Source of the DNA: an uncultured Acidimicrobiaceae bacterium
Lineage (GTDB): Bacteria; Actinomycetota; Acidimicrobiia; Acidimicrobiales; Ilumatobacteraceae
DNA: 53,546 nt
Assembly (NCBI GenBank): GCA_903919455.1
Contig: CAIXIJ010000069.1
Coordinates: forward strand, 1 to 53,546
Direction: 5' to 3'
A model generated the notes under the pieces. That model searched no databases. It was not told the DNA's origin and saw only the letters and a program-made list of their open reading frames with translations. This document shows, piece after piece, positions 1-6,804 of this stretch (within the stretch, counting starts at the first letter, position 1; each line of letters begins with the position of its first letter). Made by a program: the position numbers and the translations under genes.

Positions 1-90
1 TACGCCGATGAACGGCTGGGCAACTGCGAGCGACTGGCCTCACTGCCGTCGTTCGAGCAGTGGCTCGCCGACGCCGCACACCCGGTCTGA
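1..90 (+). CDS. 3' end of an unidentified protein (5' end outside window)
   Basis: Frame 1 is open from the first base to a TGA and encodes the last 29 residues of a protein (ending EQWLADAAHPV). It is taken as real because it stops seven bases before a strong terminator hairpin and has the codon character of the neighbouring genes. Too little is present to name a family. Its upstream part lies outside the window, so its relation to the polyamine/GABA-type cluster that follows cannot be judged. Confidence 0.55.
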   Translation, partial: YADERLGNCERLASLPSFEQWLADAAHPV

Positions 91-96
91 ACGCGA

Positions 97-128
97 ACGA
101 GCCGACCCGGTTGCCCGGGTCGGCTCGT
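97..128. terminator. Bidirectional hairpin terminator
   Basis: A perfect 14-base-pair stem (97-110 with 115-128, left arm ACGAGCCGACCCGG) closes a 4-base loop. It sits between two convergent genes, the partial + strand gene and the minus-strand permease. There is no clear U-tract on either side, so it may be an intrinsic terminator of the GC-rich actinobacterial type or an RNA 3'-end stabiliser. Confidence 0.75.
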
Positions 129-153
129 CGATACGTGCAAGTTGGTCAGATGG

Positions 154-1818
154 TCAGTCGACCGCGCGACCGTGCTCGACGGCGTCGAGTTCGCGCTCGA
201 TGGCACGCAACTCTTCAGGCGTACCCTGCACCTTCGGGCCGGTGAACCACTTGCGGCCGCTGAAGTGCCAGTACGCCCAGATGACGATGGCCGAGAGGAG
301 GATCAGTGGACCGGTGAAGTTGAAGTTGTTGATCTTGTAGAACGTGTTCCCTGCGCCATCGTCGAGGAACTGGTTGTCGGCACCCCATGGCTTCCAGAAC
401 GGCCAGAACACCGGTGCGAAGAACAACACCGTGATGAAGCCGATCCATGCGAGCGCGGTCCAGCCCACAAGCTTGTGGCGGCCCTTCAGGTTCCACGGGC
501 CCACCTGGAAGTCGGGGTTAGTGAGACGCAGGTAGATGGGGATCGCGTAGGAGATGTAGAGCCCGATCACGCAGATGCCCGTCATGGCGAAGAACGCCGT
601 GGAGTAGCGGCCGGCGCCCGTGCCCTTCACGATCAGAGAGGTGGAGCCCACCAGTGCCGACAGTACAACGCCGAGCCAGACCGAGTTCGTTGGCGTACGA
701 GTCTTCGGGTTGATCTTGTGCCAGATCTTCGAACCCGGCAGTGCTCCGTCGCGGGAGAAGGCGTAGATCATTCGGCTGTTCGCGGTGACTGATGCGAGGC
801 CGCAGAAGAACTGTCCGATGATGGCGATGAAGATGATGAGCTTCGCGGCGTTGGTGCCGACTGCAGCAGAGATCACACGGGGGGCGGCGTTCACGAGGAA
901 CGGGTCGTTCGCATCGCCGAAGATGAGCGCACCGTAGGAGTCGTCACCCTTCTTGGGCAGCGCGGCAATCATCGCCACGTTCATCACCAATGCGGCGATC
1001 GCGGAGATGTAGATCGACCTCACGATCGCCTTCGGTGCCTCCGTGCGTGCGCCGACGGTCTCCTCGCTCACGTGCGCCGAGGCATCGAACCCGGTGATGG
1101 TGTACTGCGCCAGCAGCAGACCGAGCGCAAAGAGATACACCGTGACGAACACACCACCGGTCCAACCCGTGAGCCCGGCGGGCGCTTCGTCGAACACACC
1201 GCCGAGACCACGGCGGTTGTCGGGAGCGATGAAGAGGATGCCGGCGATGATGACCACGCCCACGACGTGCCACCACACGCTGACGTCACCGAAGATCTTC
1301 ACCAGGCTGATGCTGAACGTGTTGAGCAGGCCATGAATGACCAACACCACGAGGAAGATGATGAAGATGTTCCCGACGTTGAGGTGGAAGTCGTCGGTGA
1401 ACATTCGGATGAAGTAACCGATGAAGATGGCCAAGGCGTAGTCGACGCTGGCAATCACACCGATCTGGCCGAGCAGGTTGAAGTAACCCGTGAACCACGC
1501 CCAGCGCGCCTGGTTCTTTCGGGCGAGCTTCGCCGACCAGTAGTAGAGACCGCCTGCAGTCGGGTATGCCGAGCAGATCTCGCCCATCGCCATGCCCACC
1601 AAGAGCGCGAACAGGCCGACGATGAGCCACCCCAGGGTGATGACCCGCGGGCCACCGGTGACCATGCCGAGCCAGAAGCTCGTCATGCCGCCAGCCAGGA
1701 TCGAGATGATCGAGAAGCTGATGGCGAAGTTGCTGAACGTACTCATGCCGCGGTGCAACTCCTGGGCGTAGCCCATGGAGTGGAGATGCTCGCGGTCTTC
1801 GTCCACGGTGTCGGCCAT
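154..1818 (-). CDS. APC superfamily amino-acid/GABA-type permease
   Basis: A 554-residue integral membrane transporter with about 12 hydrophobic segments. The N-terminal stretch SFSIISILAGG and the following GEICSAYPTAGG segment are typical of the APC amino-acid permease family, closest in feel to the GABA/choline permease group. The start is the ATG at 1818, preceded by an AAGGGGG ribosome binding site; the frame is open 22 codons further upstream but without a better start. It is the last gene of a minus-strand group with an aldehyde dehydrogenase and a glutamine amidotransferase, which suggests import of an amine or amino acid such as GABA, putrescine or a gamma-glutamyl derivative. The substrate is inferred from context only. 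Confidence 0.85.
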   Translation of the reverse strand: MADTVDEDREHLHSMGYAQELHRGMSTFSNFAISFSIISILAGGMTSFWLGMVTGGPRVITLGWLIVGLFALLVGMAMGEICSAYPTAGGLYYWSAKLARKNQARWAWFTGYFNLLGQIGVIASVDYALAIFIGYFIRMFTDDFHLNVGNIFIIFLVVLVIHGLLNTFSISLVKIFGDVSVWWHVVGVVIIAGILFIAPDNRRGLGGVFDEAPAGLTGWTGGVFVTVYLFALGLLLAQYTITGFDASAHVSEETVGARTEAPKAIVRSIYISAIAALVMNVAMIAALPKKGDDSYGALIFGDANDPFLVNAAPRVISAAVGTNAAKLIIFIAIIGQFFCGLASVTANSRMIYAFSRDGALPGSKIWHKINPKTRTPTNSVWLGVVLSALVGSTSLIVKGTGAGRYSTAFFAMTGICVIGLYISYAIPIYLRLTNPDFQVGPWNLKGRHKLVGWTALAWIGFITVLFFAPVFWPFWKPWGADNQFLDDGAGNTFYKINNFNFTGPLILLSAIVIWAYWHFSGRKWFTGPKVQGTPEELRAIERELDAVEHGRAVD

Positions 1819-1887
1819 GGATACCCCCTTGTGGTTCAGGAATGTGAAGGCGCCTGCCTCCCCCAAAGCCCCTCGGGGTGGCACGCG

Positions 1888-2589
1888 TTACTGTGTGCTT
1901 AGCACATCCACAAATCCGCTCGGAGCGATCGTTTCGCAGAACCAGTCGACCAGACGGTCGGCGTTCGGGCGGCTGTGCACCACCGCGGCCTGCGTGGCGG
2001 CGATGAGCTCAGCAGGGCTGGAACCGATGCGAAGCAGTTCCTCCTCACCGAAACCGGTGGCCCAGCGACGGATCATGCCTTCGTGCACCTCGGGATGAAA
2101 CTGTGTGCTGAACATGCGACCCAGCTGCCAGGCCTGCGGGCCTGATGCCGTGCGAGCCAGTTCGGTGGCATGCGGCGGCAGGGTGACCACGTCGTAGTGC
2201 CACTCCATCCACGGACCTGCGGCGACCACATCGGGCACGTCGGTCTCCACGTCCTGCCAGCCGATCTCCACGATCTCGGCCTTGTGGGCGTCGCCCCCAA
2301 ACGCGTGCGCCATCACCTGGCTGCCGAAACAGATGCCGAACACGGGAATGCCGCGACGCGCAGCCTCGTGCAGCACCGCCACCTCCGCCTGCACCTTGTC
2401 GGCCACGTCGGGCCAGTAGACGCTCCACTCGCTGCCCAGCATCAGCACCAGTTCGTGGCTGTCGAGGGCCGGCCAGTCGCCGGGTGTCTCGCGATGACAC
2501 TCGTCGAACGAGTATCCGTGTTCACGGAATCGGTCCCCGATGAAGCCCGGGTCGGCATCAGTGCCGTTGGCGATGAGCAGTGCACGCAT
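1888..2589 (-). CDS. Class I glutamine amidotransferase (GMP synthase-like)
   Basis: A 233-residue stand-alone class I glutamine amidotransferase domain. The nucleophile elbow GICFGSQ places the catalytic cysteine at residue 87, and the His-Glu pair lies in QFHPEVH (H165, E167). There is no synthetase domain, so it is not GMP synthase itself. It lies 20 bases after the aldehyde dehydrogenase stop and 69 bases before the permease start. With two gamma-glutamyl-GABA hydrolase-like proteins across the divergent promoter, it probably cleaves or transfers a gamma-glutamyl amide in amine catabolism, but the substrate cannot be read from the sequence. Confidence 0.85.
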   Translation of the reverse strand: MRALLIANGTDADPGFIGDRFREHGYSFDECHRETPGDWPALDSHELVLMLGSEWSVYWPDVADKVQAEVAVLHEAARRGIPVFGICFGSQVMAHAFGGDAHKAEIVEIGWQDVETDVPDVVAAGPWMEWHYDVVTLPPHATELARTASGPQAWQLGRMFSTQFHPEVHEGMIRRWATGFGEEELLRIGSSPAELIAATQAAVVHSRPNADRLVDWFCETIAPSGFVDVLSTQ

Positions 2590-2609
2590 TGGGAAGACGG
2601 TACCAAGGC

Positions 2610-3965
2610 TCAGGTGGCGAAGAAGACGTTCTTCAGCTCGGTGTAGTGATCCAGCACGTGCATGCTGTGCTCACGGCCAAGGCCGCTCTGCTTGAAACCA
2701 CCGAACGGCGTGCTGTAGCGCACCGACGAGTTCGAGTTCACGCTGAGCGTGCCGGCCTCCATCGCGCGCACGACGCGGATGGCCTTGGACCCGTCCTGTG
2801 TCCAGACCGAGCCCGACAGGCCGTAGTCGCTGTCGTTGCAGATGCGGATGGCATCGGCTTCGTCGTCGAACGGGATGACCACCACGACTGGGCCGAAGAC
2901 CTCTTCGTGACAGATCGGGTCGGCGTAATCGGGTGCCGCGATCATCACCGGGTGCCAGTAGCCGGGGCCACTGGGCACCTCACCCGTGAACACGGTGTCG
3001 AGGCCATCGGTGTACTTCTTCACCCGAGCAAGATGATCTGCCGTGACCAGTGGCCCCATCGCCGTGGCGGGGTCCATCGGGTCGCCCACGGTGAAGGCCT
3101 TCGCCGCATCGATGAACAGTTCCATGAAACGGTCGTACGCGCTGCGCTGCACCAGCACCCGACTGCGAGCACAGCAGTCCTGACCCGAGTTGTCGAAGAC
3201 CGCGCCGGGAGCAGCCGCTGCTGCCTTCTCGAGGTCGGCGTCGGCGAAGACGATGTTGGCGCTCTTGCCGCCGAGTTCCAGAGTGAGCCGCTTCACCTGG
3301 TCGGCGCACCCCTGCATGAGGCGCTTGCCCACCGCGGTGGATCCGGTGAAGGCCACCTTGCGCACATCGGGGTGTTCCACGAGGCGCCAGCCCACGGTGG
3401 AGCCAGGGCCGACCACCACGTTCAGTACGCCATCGGGGATGCCGGCCTCCAGCGCCAGTTCGCCGATACGCACGGTGCTGAGTGGCGTGATCTCCGCGGG
3501 CTTCAGCACCGCAGTGTTACCAGCTGCGAGCGCAGGCCCGATCTTCCACGACGCCATCAGCATCGGGAAGTTCCACGGGGTGATGAGACCCACCACACCG
3601 AGCGGCTCGTGGAACGTCACGTCGATCCCGCCAGCAACCGGAATGCTCGACCCTGTGTGCTTCTCCACTGCACCGGCGAAGTAGTGCAACACGTCGGACA
3701 CCGCATTCGCGCACCACCGTGCGCTGCCGATGGGCATACCCATGTTCTGGGTCTCCAGCAGCGCCAACTCATCGACGTGCTCTGCCACCTTGTCGGCGAA
3801 TCGCCGCATCAGCCGGGCGCGATCGGCAGGCGCCATCGCCCGCCACGCCGGCCCCGCTGCCTTCGCCTTCGCCACGGCTGTATCGACATCGTCGACGGTG
3901 GCGTGGCGGAACTCGTGGATCACTTCTTCGGTCGCCGGGTTGCGCAGGATCATGATGTCGGACAC
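2610..3965 (-). CDS. NAD(P)-dependent aldehyde dehydrogenase
   Basis: A 451-residue aldehyde dehydrogenase oxidising an aldehyde to the acid. Motifs in order are TPWNFP (129-134), the cofactor-binding loop FTGSTAVGK (206-214), the general-base glutamate in LELGGKS (E230), the catalytic cysteine in GQDCCARSR (C264 by alignment, followed by an unusual second cysteine) and EEVFGPV near the C-terminus. The GTG at 3965 is chosen because the family N-terminus (RNPATEE) begins a few codons later and because TACCCT lies exactly 7 bases upstream with no ribosome binding site, which fits a leaderless mRNA. Neighbours suggest oxidation of a 4-aminobutanal-like or gamma-glutamyl-aminoaldehyde intermediate (PuuC-like role), which is inference. 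Confidence 0.9.
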   Translation of the reverse strand: MSDIMILRNPATEEVIHEFRHATVDDVDTAVAKAKAAGPAWRAMAPADRARLMRRFADKVAEHVDELALLETQNMGMPIGSARWCANAVSDVLHYFAGAVEKHTGSSIPVAGGIDVTFHEPLGVVGLITPWNFPMLMASWKIGPALAAGNTAVLKPAEITPLSTVRIGELALEAGIPDGVLNVVVGPGSTVGWRLVEHPDVRKVAFTGSTAVGKRLMQGCADQVKRLTLELGGKSANIVFADADLEKAAAAAPGAVFDNSGQDCCARSRVLVQRSAYDRFMELFIDAAKAFTVGDPMDPATAMGPLVTADHLARVKKYTDGLDTVFTGEVPSGPGYWHPVMIAAPDYADPICHEEVFGPVVVVIPFDDEADAIRICNDSDYGLSGSVWTQDGSKAIRVVRAMEAGTLSVNSNSSVRYSTPFGGFKQSGLGREHSMHVLDHYTELKNVFFAT

Positions 3966-3972
3966 AGGTTGG

Positions 3973-3978
3973 AGGGTA
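3973..3978 (-). promoter_or_regulatory. -10 box of the aldehyde dehydrogenase operon (leaderless)
   Basis: TACCCT read on the minus strand fits TANNNT. Seven bases separate it from the GTG start, so transcription would begin at or next to the start codon. Confidence 0.5.
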
Positions 3979-3994
3979 GCGGGCCGCCGTGGGT

Positions 3995-4000
3995 CAGAAT
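3995..4000 (+). promoter_or_regulatory. Possible -10 box of the tandem hydrolase genes
   Basis: CAGAAT lies 8 bases before the ATG at 4009 and there is no ribosome binding site in the 43-base divergent gap. The match to TANNNT is imperfect at the first base. It lies 16 bases from the opposing -10 box, so the two promoters share this gap and could be regulated together. Confidence 0.4.
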
Positions 4001-4008
4001 GGTGGCCG

Positions 4009-4731
4009 ATGAGCACGCCGCCGCCCCTGATTGCCCTGTGCGCACGAACCCTCACCTTCTCCGACGAAGGCAAGCGCGACGCGTTCAGCAGCAGCCAGCC
4101 ATATAGCCGTGCGGTGGCACGCGCCGGTGGGGTGCCGGTGCTCGTGCCACCGATCAAGGAACTGGCGCAGAACGCCCTCACCGTGCTGCAGCACTTCGAT
4201 GGGGTGCTGTTGCCGGGTGGCGGCGACGTCGACCCGCGTCGTTACGGCCAGGAACCCGACGACGACACGCTGTACGGCATCGTGCCCGTGCACGACGACC
4301 TCGACATCGCCATCTGTCTGGCGGCCATCGAACTCGACCTTCCCATGCTGGCGCTGTGCCGGGGCATGCAGGTGCTGAACGTGGCGTTGGGCGGCACGCT
4401 GGTGCAGGACATCGGCAACAGCGATCACTGGATGCGCGAGCACACCGTGCAACTCCTCGAAGGCAGCAAGTTGGCCCTGGCCACCGGCACCACGGATCTG
4501 GAGCACTGTCACTCGGTGCACCACCAGGGTGTGGGCGATCTCGCAGAGCCGCTCGTACCGGTTGGATGGGCGCCCGATGGTCAACTCGAAGCCGTGGAAC
4601 TCCCGACGGCCAGTTGGGTGGTTGGTGCACAGTGGCACCCGGAAGACACCGCCACACACAAGCCGCAACAGCAGGCCATCTACGACGAACTCGTCCGACG
4701 CGCCGCAGCCCGCGCCGCAGCGACTGCCTAG
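4009..4731 (+). CDS. Gamma-glutamyl-GABA hydrolase-like protein (PuuD family, peptidase C26), copy 1
   Basis: A 240-residue class I glutamine amidotransferase-fold hydrolase. Family marks are GVLLPGGGDVDP (65-76), the nucleophile LALCRGMQVLN (C117) and the catalytic QWHPED near the C-terminus. PuuD enzymes release glutamate from gamma-glutamyl-GABA in the glutamylated putrescine pathway. The frame is open to 3730, but that part overlaps the divergent dehydrogenase; the ATG at 4009 gives the family N-terminus. It is followed nine bases later by a paralogue of the same family, so one copy may have a different gamma-glutamyl substrate. Confidence 0.88.
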   Translation: MSTPPPLIALCARTLTFSDEGKRDAFSSSQPYSRAVARAGGVPVLVPPIKELAQNALTVLQHFDGVLLPGGGDVDPRRYGQEPDDDTLYGIVPVHDDLDIAICLAAIELDLPMLALCRGMQVLNVALGGTLVQDIGNSDHWMREHTVQLLEGSKLALATGTTDLEHCHSVHHQGVGDLAEPLVPVGWAPDGQLEAVELPTASWVVGAQWHPEDTATHKPQQQAIYDELVRRAAARAAATA

Positions 4732-4734
4732 GCT
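4729..4734 (+). promoter_or_regulatory. -10 box of hydrolase copy 2, overlapping the stop of copy 1
   Basis: TAGGCT fits TANNNT and ends 6 bases before the GTG at 4741. The TAG stop codon of the first hydrolase forms its first three bases. This suggests a separate leaderless transcript for the second copy inside the tandem pair. Confidence 0.45.
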
Positions 4735-4740
4735 GCTCAC

Positions 4741-5430
4741 GTGAATCCGCTCGTGCTCATCGTTGGCCGCGTCTCGCCGGAAGCGAAGAACGTTCGCGGC
4801 GAGCCCTTCGCCGCCGGACGCCGCTACTTCCACGCTGCTGCCCGTGCAGGCGGCGTGCCGCTGATGCTGCCCCCGATTCTCGATCTGGTCGACGACATCC
4901 CCGACCTCATGCGCCGAGTCGATGCCGTCGTCTTACACGGTGGCGGCGACGTCGACCCGCGCCACTATGGGCAGGAACCCACCGCCGATCAGCTGTACGG
5001 CATCGTGGAAGAACACGATGAGGTGGAACTGGCCGTGGTGCGCACCGCACTAGAACTCGACGTACCCACCCTGGCCATCTGCCGCGGCATGCAGGTACTG
5101 AACGTGGCGATGGGCGGCACGCTGCAACAGCACATCGGCAGCGAAGACCACTGGTTCGAGTACACCCACGTGGAACTCGAACCTGGTTCACGCATCGCCA
5201 CGGCCATCGGGAACGCCAATGTGGCGTCGTGTCACTGCGTGCACCATCAGGCCCTCGACGTGATCGCCGATGGCCTCCACGTCACCGGCCACACACACGA
5301 CGGCATCGTGCACGCGGCCGAAGTGTCGGCCGCCACCTGGATCGTCGCCACGCAGTGGCACCCCGAGGATTCGGCCGACAACGACCCGCAGCAGCAAGCC
5401 CTCTTCAACGCCCTGCTCCGCCACACCTGA
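4741..5430 (+). CDS. Gamma-glutamyl-GABA hydrolase-like protein (PuuD family, peptidase C26), copy 2
   Basis: A 229-residue paralogue of the upstream hydrolase. The two share the block VDPRxYGQEP, the nucleophile motif CRGMQVLNVA (C114 here) and QWHPED. The start is a GTG with no ribosome binding site and a TANNNT box six bases upstream, so it is probably leaderless. Tandem duplication within a catabolic cluster suggests either dosage or split substrate range. Its own gene ends without an obvious terminator; the 260 bases that follow hold GC-rich sequence with only weak hairpins. Confidence 0.87.
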   Translation: MNPLVLIVGRVSPEAKNVRGEPFAAGRRYFHAAARAGGVPLMLPPILDLVDDIPDLMRRVDAVVLHGGGDVDPRHYGQEPTADQLYGIVEEHDEVELAVVRTALELDVPTLAICRGMQVLNVAMGGTLQQHIGSEDHWFEYTHVELEPGSRIATAIGNANVASCHCVHHQALDVIADGLHVTGHTHDGIVHAAEVSAATWIVATQWHPEDSADNDPQQQALFNALLRHT

Positions 5431-5679
5431 CCCCTCCCCGGTTCCCTGGTTCCCGGCAGCCGCCGCCAGCTGCCGCCACCGCTGGTTGGGCGCGCAACCT
5501 CCCGCATTCGGGTCACAACGCACCCACGGGAGCGAACACTCCCAAGGGCAGGAGGAAGCGCGCCCGTGGACGCGACATGTCCCACGGTTCGAGTCGGTGA
5601 CCCGCCTGCCCGCGAGCTCCAAGTGGATCCCGGGTCGATAGGTTGCCGGCAGCTTCCCCCTCCAGCATCCACCTCACTC

Positions 5680-5686
5680 GGAGGGA
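5680..5686 (+). promoter_or_regulatory. Ribosome binding site fixing the AbiEi-like start
   Basis: GGAGGGA lies four bases before the ATG at 5691. It selects this start over the in-frame ATG at 5643 and makes this one of the few clearly leadered + strand genes of the window. Confidence 0.6.
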
Positions 5687-5690
5687 AGCC

Positions 5691-6620
5691 ATGGCCCATT
5701 GGCAAAGAGCCGTCGACGACTGGTTCGCCAGCCATCACGGCATCGTGTCCGCCCATACGCTCGAACGGTTGGGCATGCCGTCGAGCACCATCTATCGACT
5801 TGCCCAGGAACAACGGCTCGTTCGAATGATGCCCGGCGTGTTCCGCAGCGCGCAGTGGCCATCGACCAACGCACAGCAACTCGCTGCCGCCTGCGCCAGA
5901 AATGAGCACGCCTACATCGCTTTCACCACCGCGTGTCGCGAGTGGGGGTTCCGGGGTGTCAGTGACCCAACGCTGCATGTGATCACCGAGCACGGCGCCT
6001 CCCCCGAGATGCCACACATCGTGGTGCACCGGACTCGCCGACTGGACCCGGTCGATGTGGTCAAGCGCCCCGATGGCATTCGCCTCACCAGTCCCCCACG
6101 GTCGCTCTTTGACTCGGCTGACATGCTCGGGTTCCGCTCCAGCCGATCCATCCTCGAACAGATGCTGAACGAGAACATGTGCACGATGGGCACCGTGATC
6201 GACACCGTCACTCGGCTCTACCACCCGAATCGACCTGGCTCGCTGACAATGCGACGGGTGATCGCATCCAAACCGCGCTGGGAACGCGCCCTCCAATCCG
6301 ACCTTGAACTACGGGTGCTGTTGGCTATCGAGCGACACGGCCTACCGCGTCCGGTGCCGCAGTACCCGGTCGTCCTGCCCGATGGGCAGTTGATTCACCT
6401 CGACTTCGCATGGCCTGAATGGAAGGTGGGCCTGGAAGTGGACGATCCGGCATGGCACGCCGGGGCAGATGCCTCGCACCGCGACTCCCGCCGAGATCGC
6501 AAAGCCACCTCGATGGGCTGGGCCGTCGTGCGCGTCTCTCGTCTCGACGTGACCGACGACCTTGATGGAGCGGTGGCTGATGTCGCTGCCACTATCGCGC
6601 TTCGCCGCGCACCCAGGTGA
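5691..6620 (+). CDS. AbiEi-like winged-helix protein with C-terminal DUF559/Vsr-type nuclease-fold domain
   Basis: A 309-residue protein of a type common in actinobacteria. The N-terminal part (about 1-60: HGIVSAHTLERLGMPSSTIY, then RLVRMMPGVFR) looks like the AbiEi antitoxin winged helix. The middle region matches the usual AbiEi continuation. The C-terminal 90 residues contain LDFAWPEWKVGLEVDD followed by a basic RDSRRDRK helix and WAVVRVS, resembling the DUF559 restriction-endonuclease-like fold. No AbiEii nucleotidyltransferase toxin lies next to it, so a role as a toxin-antitoxin partner is doubtful. It may be a solitary DNA-binding or nuclease protein. Confidence 0.75.
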   Translation: MAHWQRAVDDWFASHHGIVSAHTLERLGMPSSTIYRLAQEQRLVRMMPGVFRSAQWPSTNAQQLAAACARNEHAYIAFTTACREWGFRGVSDPTLHVITEHGASPEMPHIVVHRTRRLDPVDVVKRPDGIRLTSPPRSLFDSADMLGFRSSRSILEQMLNENMCTMGTVIDTVTRLYHPNRPGSLTMRRVIASKPRWERALQSDLELRVLLAIERHGLPRPVPQYPVVLPDGQLIHLDFAWPEWKVGLEVDDPAWHAGADASHRDSRRDRKATSMGWAVVRVSRLDVTDDLDGAVADVAATIALRRAPR

Positions 6621-6622
6621 TG

Positions 6623-6640
6623 TCGCACCCACGGGTGCGA
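6623..6640 (+). terminator. Short hairpin after the AbiEi-like gene
   Basis: TCGCACCC and GGGTGCGA form an 8-base-pair stem around two bases, starting 3 bases after the stop codon. A second palindrome (GCGCCCGCGGGCGC, 6665-6678) follows a T-run. The pair could end transcription of the gene. Confidence 0.45.
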
Positions 6641-6700
6641 TTCATACCGATAGTGGGACTTTTTGCGCCCGCGGGCGCGGAGTGGCCCGGATTTGGAAGG

Positions 6701-6748
6701 TTTCGCGCCCAACCCGAATCGCGCCCAACCCGTTTCGCGCCCAACCCG
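6701..6748. repeat. Three tandem 16-base repeats
   Basis: Three head-to-tail copies of a 16-base unit ending TCGCGCCCAACCCG; copies 1 and 3 are identical and copy 2 differs only in its first two bases (AA for TT). They lie in the spacer between two convergent genes, just beyond the hairpins, so they are unlikely to be a promoter. Function unknown. Confidence 0.8.
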
Positions 6749-6758
6749 AGCCAAACCG

Positions 6759-6778
6759 GCTCGCGGCGCGGCGCGAGC
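6759..6778 (-). terminator. Possible terminator of the bc-nuo operon
   Basis: GCTCGCG and CGCGAGC form a 7-base-pair stem with a six-base loop, 27 bases after the nuoN stop on the minus strand. It lies in very GC-rich sequence without a U-tract, so it is a modest candidate. Confidence 0.35.
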
Positions 6779-6804
6779 GCGGCCCGGACCCTGGGGGAGG
6801 CGGA

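Noticed and set aside
1819-1887. Riboswitch or terminator between the amidotransferase and permease genes
   Set aside because: The 69-base gap has only a short CCCC/GGGG pairing and the permease ribosome binding site; it is too short and unstructured for a known riboswitch.
2580-4106. Plus-strand open frame of 508 codons opposite the aldehyde dehydrogenase
   Set aside because: Antisense to a gene with all aldehyde dehydrogenase motifs; composition is typical of a shadow frame.
5431-5690. Possible small RNA or gene in the 260-base gap before the AbiEi-like gene
   Set aside because: Only weak inverted repeats (for example GGGAG and CTCCC around 5530) and no credible frame with a start signal were found; nothing can be called.
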